NCBI GenBank assembly: GCA_021397835.1
Contig: JAJFZO010000889.1
Span: 6,510,001-6,574,000 of the forward strand
DNA length: 64,000 bases
Source of the DNA: Moringa oleifera
Taxonomy: Eukaryota; Streptophyta; Magnoliopsida; Brassicales; Moringaceae
Direction of reading: 5' to 3'
Shown: in pieces, positions 53,701 through 64,000 of the stretch
Layout: each line of letters starts with the position of its first letter
Numbering within the stretch: the stretch's first letter is position 1
Program-made: the position numbers and the translations under genes
Notes under the pieces: model-generated
Database searches by the model: none
What the model was told of the DNA's origin: nothing
The model's input: the letters and a program-made list of their open reading frames with translations, nothing else

Positions 53701-56700
53701 CGATTACGGGCAGAGTTCTTCTTCTGCAAATCAACTGCCTCTTCAGCAGATGTAACCATCCCTCCATGTGATTTGTTAAGGCGGAACAATCTTGCCTCAT
53801 AATCCTGGAGAAAGAAGTCAAAACATGTAATGTCAGTAAAAGAGTTCCTTACTTTTATGGGTCAGAAGCAACTGACAAGATTAAAAGCAACCTGAAATAA
53901 CTCATCTAGTTCACAATGAAGACATGTTGGACCATCATCAATTCCCTGACAATTTCGACAGTGTCTCACACGTTCAATATCTTCCTCTTTTGGTTTCTCC
54001 ATCATTTTGTCAATTTCTAGGAGTCGATCAAGTGTTATTTTCCTGGAGGCTTCCAACAGCTCTAAACCCGTCTGAAGATGATATTTGAGACCACTTATAC
54101 TTTGGAAGCTGGATTAAAAGCAATTAAGATTGATTACTATCCATGAACAAAAGTTTTCACCAAAGTTAATTTACCTAGTTATAGTTTCAGCTTAGCTTAT
54201 CCAGAGCAAACTATAATTATCAAAACAGAGATTTTAGACAGCCACCCAGTATAAACCCTAGTTTGCAACTGCAAACAGATCCCTGACTCGAAAAGTAGAT
54301 TCTCAATCCATGACCACAATCTTGTCATGAGAACAAAAAAAGTTCTGCTTGCATAGTTCAACAAGCTCAATAGGTCTTTGAGTCAAATTTGCTTTACTTC
54401 CAACATGAAAAAGTTTAGCTTGGTTTCAATGTTTCATGCTCTGAACTCAATTTCGCTGGGGCTAGGTCTTCATATTCATATCCTAAACATATTTTTACAT
54501 TAGACACCAGCATATTCCTACCCTATAATGCCTGAGAAAATATAAATATCAAGACGTCCCTTTTAATAGCCAAAAGGGCTTTTGAAATCTCAACAAATGG
54601 CAATTAACTGCATTTTCTCCTATTTAGTTCATTATGATATCTAACTACATAATATCACCATTCAGGAAATACTTAATAATAGTTGTGAAAAGAGGCACTT
54701 AAAACTAAATAACTACAGATGACAGAGATGAAGTTTCTGAAACTTTAGCTGCACCATTCAAACAAGAAGCATTTACTTTCAGCCATAATTTTTATGATAG
54801 AGAGAAGATATTAAAAATTTCGGTCATCACTAACCAGGATGCAATTCTTGATGAGTTTGAATTGTTTAGAGTTCCTGAGATAGCCTCTTCAATCTTTCTA
54901 ATCAAGTCACTTGAGAAAGCATTGTTCTGCTTAGCATGCTGAAGGGCTTCCAACCACCAAACTTTATGTTGGTTTTTTCCATCGCTCAATCCATTGCAAA
55001 CCTTTAACAGGTTTTCAGATGCAACATGGAGTCAAACTATATAATACAAATCAGTAACTGAGAGAAGATGGTCTACGAAACTACATAACATATTTAACCT
55101 TGAAAAAGAAGTCCAAAGCAAGGAGCTTCATCAGATCATGATGATAAATAGAATTATGTTACTATGTCCTGCACTATGATATGTAGAATCAAGTGGCATT
55201 GATGCGAATAATAGTAGCTGTGTTGAGAATTAAGAAGCTAATAAATTAAAGTGCTGCATCCAAGATATATTGTGACACTTATCATGTCCTGGGCACCAAG
55301 GCACCACACATCAATGGAGAAAAAGTACCTGTGAATATGATCTTTTGAACTCTTGTTGAGCAGCAGAAAGCTTTAAACTAAACCCAGATAGGTACTTATC
55401 TTCCAATTTATCACATGCAGTTCTCAAAGATTCGCACTCATCATAACATTCTCCATCACCATTTAACCCATTATCCAAGAGGCTGCATGCATTATCTGGT
55501 AGAGGCCCTCTGTCAAGAGAGCAACTTGAGCCATCTTTCTCATTGATCCTTCGCCTCTTCACGGCATTCAAATCGTATTTTTCTTCATTTTGTACCTTGG
55601 AGGCCTTCATAGAGCTTTCAGAAAATTGTTGCATCTCTGGTGGGACTTGATCTGAACAGTTCATGACCAATGGGAGAATCTCTGCAAGATTGTGAAGAAT
55701 GTGAATGTTCAACAGAGGGTCCAAGCGAAAATCTTCAAAGTGCTCTTTGGCTATATCTAGTGCTTCCTTGTACAATGCTGCTGCTTCAGAAAACTTTTGC
55801 TCAATCATAGCTATTGCTGCAAGCCCATTCAAAGCAACAACTAGCCTCCTTAGCGCTTCCTCTCCCTCTATCTTGGTCTTATTTACAAGAACCTATGCAA
55901 CAATATCCTTCTTAGCATAAAGAACCAGCAGGTAAAAGATTGGTAGAAATTTAACATTTCTCTCATGCAACTCACCATTAATATTTCCTCCATAGTCATG
56001 GGGGCCTGTTGCAAAGAACGTAACCCAGAACTTCCTACTTGAGGGTGACAGCAAGCTTGACGAAGCTTTAAAAGTGAATTCAGCAGTTTTGCAGCCTCCA
56101 CATGAGTGATGAAAGGATCAATCAAAGATTTAGAAGAAAAACGACCTGGAGAAGTAAACACTGTATATGATAAACTTGAGTCAGATTCTCTCATCCAGAA
56201 CAAGTGTGTTTGTCTAATAACTCCCTAAGCAGAGAAGAGCAGTTAAAAGAGGAGAAAAACAAACTCAGGATGACCGTTCACAACCTGGAACTTCTCTTTT
56301 ATAATTATCATCTTTAACACTTTCAATAACTTCACGGGCACAACTAACACATGTTTCATGTTGCCTCTGGTAGAAGTGCTCTTCAATTGGTGAAAAAGTG
56401 AGCCAAGATAGGCACTCCTCCTGTAATGGAAGTTGCAATTCATCTGCAACATGTACTTTTGAAGAACGCCACATTATTTGTTTAAAAAATTTATGTGTAA
56501 ATTCCATAGCTCCAGCATCTCTCCTCTGCAAAAGTTAGGTACAACTCGGTTGAGACACTAGGACTGCTCCTGAACTAAGAGAAAAAAACAGAAAACAAGA
56601 ATCCATAAACCCAATAAAGTATATAGATGGAACTGCTTGATAGTATACGAAAGTCCTAATACAAGCACTAGAAAATTACGTATGAAAAAATTAAGTAAAG

Positions 56701-59531
56701 CGTACTCGCAAATACTCGACCACTAAAGACAATGAATATAGGGAACCTCAAACCTCATATGGATCTCTTATAACTTCTATCCACCACCGAAAAACATCGA
56801 AAGGACTTGCTTTAAGGAATCTTAAAAGTCCATATAAGTCATCAAGTTTGCGTTGTATAGGAGTCCCAGTAATACACCAACGATGCTTAGCATACAATCG
56901 CAAAGCCATTTCTGTCGCAGCACCAGCATTACTTTCCACCATTTGAGCCTCATCCAAACAAACCCTCCACCAACATATTCTTGTGAGAATGGTCGGAATA
57001 ACAGGGTACCTACACCAAATATGACCAGCAATCATCTTGAAACATATAATTTCAGAAAACTTTGGATAAGAGTAAATCATTGACTACATTTTTAGCAAGT
57101 GATAAAGGAATTTACAGGCGAAAAAAATATTCAACAATTGATTGTTTAATTCTTTCACAAGACTAATCACAGAAATCAATAGTTACAATGAAGTACGTAT
57201 TGACTTTTCAAGCAGACGCATAAAGACTCAAGATCATTTGCTAAAGTAAACACATCAAAATATTCTTGTGAAAGCAGTTGCAATGATGAGGTACCTACAA
57301 CATATATTGTCAAACATCAACATATAATTCAGAAAACTCTGAATGATGGCGAACCATTGGCTTCCTTTATGAAGAAGTGTCAAAAGGCATATAAGGGGGG
57401 GAAATACCTAGTTAACAAATTGATTGTGTAATCCTTTCACAAAACTAATTATGGTTTTTCAGATATATAAATCAGTAAAGCTACAGGGGACTGAAGAAAT
57501 AAACGTTAACTTCAACTTTTAAGCACCCATATGAAAGATCATTCATTAAAGTACAAAAAACTTTCAAAAAGGTTTCATAATTGCGGATCTGCATTGGATG
57601 AATTCCAGCCGGTAAAAGCTACAACCTATGCTCTGGAAATTCTTTTGCAAACTAGGCCACTAACTGAAACAGAACCGAAAGGTTGGCTTCATCAAAATAA
57701 TTAACTGACTGATTCAGGGCATACCTCTTCTGGAATCTCAGGATGCGACGATCACCTTCATGCCTATCGGAGTCATGTGACAGGTCCTCTTTAAGTACAT
57801 CATAGGTTGTTAATACAATGTCAGCACTGACAAGTTCACTGATGTCCACAGACTCTTTTGAAAGAGCAGTGTTTCTCACGCCTTCATAGACATAAGTTTT
57901 AAGAGAACCTGGACGTGTATGACTAGCATAATAAATAAAAAGTAACAAGTTACTATCATCATATGATGCATCAAAATTAAATCAATAGAGTATCATAATT
58001 TAGGAAAGTCAACTCATCAAATGAAAACATTATACAAGTCAAAGAACACGAAATACTTCACGTAGGATGAAGTTAGGGCACTTAAAAGATATTTGATACA
58101 CAGTTTGACTAATATATATATATATATATATATAAAAACAATTACAAGATAAAAAGAGAAGCAGACATTGTCGTCAATTGATGATTGAAACGTCATCCTC
58201 AATATTGACAGCTCAATTTGAAGTCTGATGATTTGAACTATTCTTGAGCACATGAAAAAAAGAACAAGCTCCAACATACAACATCATTAATAACCTTACA
58301 GTTCACACAATAGCCATGCCTGAATCAATGTGGTTCTCACAGCTATATCAAGTCATATGAAGTAGTTCATGTGAATCAGTTAGGGCTCGAAGCACTAAGA
58401 TACGAGTAAGGCCAGCCCAGCTCTAAAAAACTGAAGTTAATATCTTGATTATAATTTCAAATAATCACAGAACTTCATGCATTATAAACATTGCTAGAAA
58501 GACAGCAGTTAGGCCCTCTGTGGCTTATGAATGTTTTTATATTCTTTTCTCATTAATTTCCTAGTGACAAAACTAATACTACGATTATGGCATTATATTA
58601 CCACATTTATCCTACAGCTGACAGTAAACAGAAACAGTGTTGCATGCTTAGCACCAGCACTCCAGTAGCTCAGCTCATGGAGAAACATGATTGATTGCAG
58701 TCCCCTATTTCTTCCCTTTATCAACCTATGAACGTTGAACTCAGCTCACGAGGTAACATGCAGAACATTTAGCAGATAAATGTTCATTAGCCAACACACT
58801 GCAAAAGTCTACCGTACAAATTTGAAGGATAGTGCAACTCACAAGAGCACGGAAAAATTTATAGAAAAAGTTAATACCGTGTGATTTCAGCATGCCACTG
58901 GGGCAATATAGGAGCTGGACAGACTATAAGAGTAGCACCTGTTGCAACAGGAGAGTCAGTAGCTCGTAGCAGGTCAGAACACATCTGGCAAATATGTTCG
59001 CCTTCTCTAATGACAATTTTTACTTGATCTTGCTTTTTTCTCTTTTGATGTCCTTGCTCATCAGAGACTTTTTTGGCTTGCTGAGCTTTCCGTCTAGGTG
59101 AATAACCAACACAATCTGCATGTTGCCAAGCATCACAAATGTCACACTGTACCCACAGTCCTTTGTACTTACAATTTTCACTCACAGCTCCACATGTGCA
59201 CTCAATACGCTCCCTCTTTAACCTTCTCAGACTAGTTTTCTGATCTGCAGAAACTAATAATACATTATCAGTGACCATGCCACCTTCAGATTCTGCTTTC
59301 TGATGAGCAAATATGCAAGCAAGTAATTCAACAGTTTTCCCCAAACCCATCTCATCTGCAGTGATCATAAATGACCACAAAGAAAGCAAGTAAAGACGCA
59401 TCAGATTTCATATATGAAGACTGTCAAAGTACTTGAAAGTAAAACGGAAGTACAGGAACATTCAGGGAGAAATCTTTAGTTTCTACTTGATATCACCTAC
59501 AGGTCAGTATTCTGACAAGGAAAAGACAAGA

Positions 59532-59563
<32 letters not shown>

Positions 59564-61320
59564 CATACGTATGTATGCATGTATGTATGTTGCTCTGATA
59601 GAATATTCTTTCCCAGTCTGACTCTGAGTCAATAGGGCATGCCATGGTTCTCACAAACTGGCTATTAATGTATTGCAGTACTAACCTAATCGTGGGCAAA
59701 TTTAGGTCTGACTCACATATTAATCAGTTCAAAATCATATATCTTCCAGAATGCAGAAATATAAAGATAAATGGAAGAAGCAGTGACTTCATGATAACAG
59801 TCAGCCCATTGAGATGTTGATTGTCCTAGTTCTATGCAAAGGTTTCACTTCATGCAGCAAATTAAGCATCACAACTTTTACATGTAAATGTGGCAACAGA
59901 TCAGAATATTCATTTTCAGAGACAAATAAGAGAACCAGACCCAACTTACCAGCAAGAATACCCCCAAAGACATAAGGAGAAGAATACTCTGGCTCCAATG
60001 ATACATTTCCACTGAAGAAATTAAACAATACATTAAGCATATGGACACACAAACAGAAAGAATTAAAGTAAACAATGCCACTAACTCCTTACTATGGCTA
60101 ATATTCAAGTAAACAATGCACATGAATTTCTTTTTCCTAGTACCTGAATGGATTGTAGAACATTTTTGAATTAGAGTCGATAAAATCCACACAGACACAT
60201 AGAGGAGAACACAAGTGGCTTTTTAGCCTTTCACCCAAGCTTCCTGAATTGCCTTTCTCTCGTTGGACCATCCAATAAGCTGCACGACGCTGATACGGTC
60301 TTAGCACAGGGAGCAAGTTAGGTATGTCATCTTCAAGCATCGGATTGACTCTGCAAGGAAGATACATTACTGAATCAAATTTGGAGTTAATCTCCAAACT
60401 TAAATACCATAGTTCTGGAGAAACTTTGAAATTCATGCATAACTCAATGAAGTTATGATGTAAATGATTTACAATGTTAAATAAAAAGCAAATACTCACT
60501 TTGATGGTTTTATGGCTTCATAAAATCCAGCAACATCAAACCTTGCGTGTTTTCTGAAGTTGGAAGTTCGATCTTCTGTATCTGAATGCAAATCAACTTC
60601 CATTTCAGTGAGTTTACTGACTCCATACCTAGCTTCTGACGTCATGACTTCTGGACGGAGCCAAGCCATGACATTTATCATACTCTTTTTCCATGGCTGC
60701 CTTGTGTTCTCAAGAAGTGACTCACAAGCATCAAAAGCACTCTTAAGTATCTCCACCCTCACCCTAAGGGATGACCTACAGTCTGAGAAAACAACTTCCG
60801 GAACTGGCCTCAGGGTCAAAAATTCTATACTCGCCAAATGAATAAGACCTGTAACACCTTCATCTGGACCATCAAAACTCCCAGACCACATTACTGAGTG
60901 GGTTTCCACATGCTCAGACATTCCTTTCTCAAAGAATTCCAAAAATATATCACTAGAAGATAACACAGGCCAGCGACCTAGCTTAATACGATCTAAAAAC
61001 TGATTGACATTACACATGCGAAACCTCAAGGAGTACTTGGAGTCTTGATAAAAATCATGATATATTCTACCATCAAAAAATTTCTCTCTCAAATTCAAAT
61101 CCCTTAAAACAACTTCAGATAGGTCAAGGTGCTCATCTGAAACCCAACTGCTCCTGCATACTTCAACAAAAAAGGGTTCATTTACATAAAAATTTTCCTC
61201 TTGCTCAGTTACCTCAGCATCAGGTGCCTTCTGTTCACCCAGTGGTGGTTCAGCAGCACCACTGCTGTCAGCAATTAACCCCCCAGAACGATGCGGATGG
61301 GCTTGCTTCCTTCTACCCAT
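38722..61320 (-). CDS. SHPRH/RAD5-like SNF2 helicase with PHD and RING fingers
   Basis: Nineteen exons, 5112 nt, 1703 aa: 61320-60500, 60350-60144, 60011-59950, 59355-58878, 57922-57725, 57009-56754, 56525-56285, 56220-55976, 55892-55329, 55001-54835, 54108-53892, 53804-53604, 52597-52481, 52265-52023, 41943-41742, 40971-40760, 40308-40157, 39510-39246, 38985-38722. Start is MGRRKQ; an in-frame upstream extension lacks ATG. Motif I is DEMGLGKT (about 364), with a PHD-type finger inserted in lobe 1 ([12 protein letters not shown]), motif II DEAQ, motif [19 protein letters not shown], a RING split by an intron ([25 protein letters not shown]; about 1383-1435) and a helicase C lobe with SRVHRIGQ (about 1600). 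The exon 8 acceptor was chosen by phase. SHPRH/Rad5 proteins remodel stalled forks and ubiquitinate PCNA. Arabidopsis At2g40770 is the positional match. Intron 14 is 10,079 bp. Confidence 0.95.
39607..39883 (+). mobile_element. Short 5'-truncated LINE with perfect target-site duplication
   Basis: 277 bp in intron 17 of the helicase gene, antisense to it. ATGGCAAGAGTA flanks it exactly (39595-39606 and 39884-39895). The insert starts in the LINE 3' coding end ([13 protein letters not shown] text near 39630-39660), carries the tail shared with the 18.4-kb copy (compare 39779-39865 with the reverse complement of 18465-18545) and ends in A9. Confidence 0.93.
42275..44706 (-). mobile_element. Non-autonomous Ty1/copia element
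   Basis: Two LTRs of about 300 bp: 44408-44706 (5' for the minus strand) and 42275-42581 (3'), both TG...CA with clear but diverged similarity. A primer-binding site TGGTATTAGAGCT, close to the initiator-Met tRNA type, lies just inside the 5' LTR. Gag follows ([20 protein letters not shown] near 44300; zinc knuckle near 43470-43580), then a protease/GAG-pre-integrase region ([14 protein letters not shown] near 43370; GHFHHKAL near 42990). Integrase, reverse transcriptase and RNase H are absent, and there are several stops. Flanking 5-mers (ATATT, TTATC) match at three positions only. Confidence 0.85.
44712..44976 (-). mobile_element. LINE 3'-end fragment
   Basis: The 3' tail resembles the other LINE copies (AAGCACTAAGAGAATGTACCC against GCACCAAGGGGATGCCTCCC), and the minus strand has LINE C-terminal text ([21 protein letters not shown]). 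It is wedged between the copia element and the gypsy LTR, so the gypsy element may have cut it off. Confidence 0.65.
44977..51509 (+). mobile_element. Decayed Ty3/gypsy element with internal deletion and nested LINE
   Basis: LTRs are 44977-45320 and 51143-51509, both starting TGATGCA. A primer-binding-site-like ATTGGTATTAAGG is near 45328, and a purine-rich tract (AAGTGGAGGAGAT) precedes the 3' LTR. Remains in order: gag start ([18 protein letters not shown], 45360), protease ([20 protein letters not shown], 45740), the [19 protein letters not shown] region (45980), reverse transcriptase (to 46803, resuming at 50512 as [13 protein letters not shown]), the end of integrase ([13 protein letters not shown], 50660) and a chromodomain-side tail ([20 protein letters not shown], 50960). 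RNase H and most of integrase are missing. Removing the nested LINE leaves about 2.8 kb. Confidence 0.85.
46804..50503 (-). mobile_element. LINE nested in the gypsy reverse transcriptase
   Basis: About 3.7 kb, minus strand. Degenerate duplications are AACTTGCATATC (46792-46803) and AACCATCATATATC (50504-50517). Contents from 5' to 3' on the minus strand: an endonuclease start near 50220 ([11 protein letters not shown]), endonuclease ([19 protein letters not shown], 50030), reverse transcriptase remains at 47850-49000, RVT zinc finger ([13 protein letters not shown], 47259) and the 3' coding end ([20 protein letters not shown], about 46970). The region 49080-49310 fits LINE sequence poorly and may hold a further insertion. 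An A-run at 47029-47042 interrupts the 3' part. Confidence 0.83.
51532..51873 (-). other. Unexplained 113-codon open frame in helicase intron 14
   Basis: An uninterrupted frame rich in Trp, Tyr, His and Asp ([34 protein letters not shown]), unlike the stop-ridden elements beside it. I recognise neither a transposon domain nor a plant family. It directly follows the gypsy 3' LTR and lies about 150 bp from helicase exon 14. It could be a captured gene fragment, part of an unknown repeat, or chance. Confidence 0.4.
58112..58134. repeat. (AT)n microsatellite
   Basis: In helicase intron 4 (57923-58877), which otherwise shows no distinct signal. Confidence 0.9.
59531..59590. repeat. (AT)n followed by (GTAT)n microsatellite
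   Basis: Imperfect tetranucleotide repeat with GTAC and GCAT interruptions, in helicase intron 3 (59356-59949). Confidence 0.9.
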
Positions 61321-62193
61321 GACTACAACCAAATTAAAAATTACATAAATGAAAACGTATAATCACAGGTGATATCCCTGTAAACGAAGGCAGGAGTACA
61401 ATGCTCAATAAGATCTAATATCAACTTCAGGAAGCAAGCTTCATTCAAACAATAATTATGCAAACACATGAATTACTAAAAGCAAACAAAAAACAAAAGG
61501 AAGAACGCCTTGAAAGCTAAGGAACTGAACCCAGAAAAGCAGAAAAACTGAGCAAACACACATGCAATTGCATTTTTTTGGAAAAGCAGATAAAGTAATA
61601 TTAAAAAACTTGATTAGAACATCCAATGGCGAATTAATCTAAAACCACATACTGATGGCCATAAGATAGGAACTATGAGCACAAAACACAATTTGATTGA
61701 GGTTATTAAACAGAAACTAACGACAGTGAGGAACCAAAGAACTTGTGGATTGGGACCTCAAAAATCGAAGCGTGTATTGTGAGAGAAAGGTTTGAATCAA
61801 GAACGGGGCATCACCGCTTGCTGGGGGTGCAACTCACGCGCCATTAGCGGTTGCAGGCTGTAGCACGGATTTTCTTGAAACTTCAAAGATAAGTGGATTA
61901 AGTTCAGGCACTTTCATTACTAAAGTAACAGCGCAGTTTGGAAGCACAACCCCTCACCCCCACAAACTTGTACGTTGGGAAGTTAAGGTTGGACTGTCAT
62001 TTAACTGAACACCAAATTACCTATACACCCTCAAAATATATAATAGTACACACCTATCCTAGACGCACCCTCGCGGAAACTGCTATTCTTCAACACTGAG
62101 GACAAAAGCCCTGAAACTTTCCATTAAGCCAGTCTAGGTTTTAGGCTGTTATTATAATTAAGGTTACAGTTACAACCTTAGTTTAACAAATCA
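61321..62193. promoter_or_regulatory. Divergent promoter region between helicase and EIF1AD-like genes
   Basis: 873 bp between start codons pointing apart, so both transcripts must start here. I see no clear TATA box for either gene, as is common for plant housekeeping genes. No other feature. Confidence 0.5.
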
Positions 62194-63845
62194 ATGAAAG
62201 GAGGGAGGAAGAATCTGAAGAGAGCAGCAGAGGAGCAAAGATTGACCCTTCAAGATGGGCAAAGCATTACGCAGGTAGTGTCTCTCAGAGGATCGAATCT
62301 CATTGAGGTAACTTTCGTTTTTTCACTGCACGCTTTTGATTTTATCTGGTAGTTCATAGTCTTTCCTTCGAAAACTTGTTCAAACTGCAACTGGTTTCTT
62401 CTTTTCTGCTAGGTTAATTTAGCGTTTAAATTCCCGAGATCTTTTTATCTCATTCATTAGCATAAAAAGATTACCGTTATTAAACGCTTTTAACTGATCT
62501 TTTCCCTTCACTGATGAGAAGGGGGGCATGTGTGGGTTATGTTCAAATGCTAGACTGATACCTACTCTTCAAGTAATGTGCCATAAAATTTGACTTATAA
62601 CCCACTACTTGTCAGTGGACCATTATATGGAACTATTTGGCATGAAGCAAAACTGGGGCATTGTCTGGCATTGGCAAGTTTGTCTATCTACTTCTTGTAT
62701 ATATTCATTGCGGAAGTAATGAGATTTTATGGCCCTAGAGGTCATTGTGTTTATTAGCAAATTGACACTGCATAAGTTAGTTCAATGGTCACATTGACCG
62801 TTGTCATCTTTTCTTAATGACCCGGCTGTTCTGTTCTCCACCATGCTACAATATTTCACTTTGCTCTTTCTTGTGTTTTTGGTTTTATGGGTGTGGGCCA
62901 AGTTTAAAACTATACAGAATATAAAAAGGAAAAAGAAGATGCGGAGTTGTTCCCTTGCAATGGATTGTTTTGTTTCTTTAAAATAAAATTGTAACTCTGT
63001 TTACACAATATTGCTCATGTATTTGCCCCAAATTCCTACACCTAACAAAAAAAATTTCCCCTTTATGGTGTTATTTACCTCTCTTAAGGTAATGGATGCA
63101 CAGGGAGAGAAATCACTAGCACTCTTTCCAGCTAAATTTCAGAAGAGCATGTGGATAAAACGAGGTTTGTTCTGGTAAACCTGTACCTGGATACTTCATT
63201 CCATAAAACCTTGATCCAAACTGTTTGAGGTTTATCACATGTAAACATATTCGAAAGGCTTAAAGTGGCTGTCTTTGAGATTTTCTCACACATCTGCTTT
63301 ACAGTTATTTATGTATAACTTGGTCTCCTTTTTTCGGCCTGTGCTAAATATGTTTTTCTTTTTTCCTTCTCTTTTTTCTAGATGCTAAATTTGTTTAATT
63401 GCTTCCTTTAGTGTGTTTCTTCCTGGATGGACTATAACTCCAACAGCGGCACTGTATAGATTCATGTTATCCATGATTTGCACCTTTTCTTTCTGATTGC
63501 ATTGATTTTACTATTTAATTTCATTACTTTATCATCCAATCCATAGTAAATTTTTTTTTTTTTTTTTTGCTTGCTGGAAACTAGTTGGTTCAGGAAGTAG
63601 TTGACCGGTAAAGACTGGAGGTTGACCTGACTTTCAGACAGTGGTTTAGTTATTTAATGAATGCCTGATTTCTGCAAAACAGAAAGAGAAATTGTTAAGT
63701 TGTGCTTGTAATTTGCAGGAAGTTTCGTGGTTGTTGACCAAAGCGGAAAGGGGAAGGCCATCGAGTCTGGTAGCAAGGTGACATGTATAGTTTGCCAAGT
63801 TCTCTTTTATGAGCAAGTCCGTGCACTTCAAAAATCTCCAGAATG
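62194..63845 (+). CDS. EIF1AD-like (eIF1A OB-fold) RNA-binding protein, 5' part
   Basis: Three exons are in the window: 62194-62307, 63089-63164, 63719-63845; a fourth must lie beyond the right edge, because the GAATG|GTGTGT donor leaves an open phase. The protein starts MKGGRKNLKRAAEEQRLTLQ and has the S1/IF1-type OB fold: GSNLIEVMDAQGEKSLALFP, then KFQKSMWIKRGSFVVVD, then VLFYEQVRALQKSPEW. This order matches human EIF1AD (LHEVETAQGQ, IWIKRGDFLIVD, DHVRSLQKEG). The acidic C-terminal tail expected of the family is outside the window. Arabidopsis At2g40780 is the positional match. Confidence 0.93.
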
Positions 63846-64000
63846 GTGTGTCTTTTTTTGTCATCTTAGGAAATATTGAAATTTGAGCCATTGGTTCCCT
63901 ATATATTTCCTCTTTATCCTTGTAGGTTCTATATTGAAGTGAACATGGTGCATGCTTTGTAGATTAAATAATTAGATTTCAGCATTGACTGCTGCTTTTA

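Noticed and set aside
61321..61332. Helicase start four residues upstream of 61320
   Set aside because: The codon there is TTG; the first ATG in this frame region is at 61320-61318.
1..64000. tRNA, rRNA, CRISPR arrays, bacterial-type operons
   Set aside because: I saw no cloverleaf gene, rRNA block or spaced direct repeats; the window is plant nuclear DNA.

Overview
The window is nuclear DNA from a flowering plant, most likely a woody eudicot. Genes are split by many GT-AG introns, encode plant-specific families (PLS-class PPR, group III WRKY, plant QCR10) and sit in AT-rich DNA full of LINEs, copia and gypsy elements. Very long introns swollen by LINEs recall grapevine-type genomes, but I cannot name the species from sequence alone.

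Layout: the 3' end of a PPR gene (2-1087, +); a TMEM87-like seven-helix membrane protein gene with three disabling lesions (1751-5813, -); a complete 21-exon SCYL1/CTEXP-type pseudokinase gene (6794-24204, -) whose introns hold a near full-length LINE with a nested hAT-like MITE and a second 5'-truncated LINE; a convergent pair of group III WRKY genes (25273-27280, + and 28124-29327, -); a rhodanese/TrhO-like gene (30671-33874, +); the two-exon QCR10 gene of respiratory complex III (34760-36841, +); a single-exon gene of unknown function (37416-37901, -); a 19-exon SHPRH/RAD5-like helicase with PHD and RING fingers (38722-61320, -), whose 10-kb intron 14 is a retrotransposon nest; and, divergent from it, the first three exons of an EIF1AD-like gene (62194 to the right edge, +).

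As I recall the Arabidopsis map, PPR, CTEXP, WRKY55, WRKY54, STR7, QCR10, SHPRH-like helicase and eIF1A-like follow each other as At2g40720 to At2g40780. The window therefore looks like a conserved block, with the TMEM87-like gene and the 161-residue unknown gene as extras. The genes form no single pathway; they are ordinary housekeeping, defence-signalling and genome-maintenance genes. I saw no new enzymatic system. The most informative non-genic signal is the layered insertion history, in which target-site duplications and restored reading frames give the order of events. Exon coordinates were derived by hand from splice consensus, phase and family similarity. Every complete multi-exon model except the TMEM87-like one sums to an exact multiple of three.
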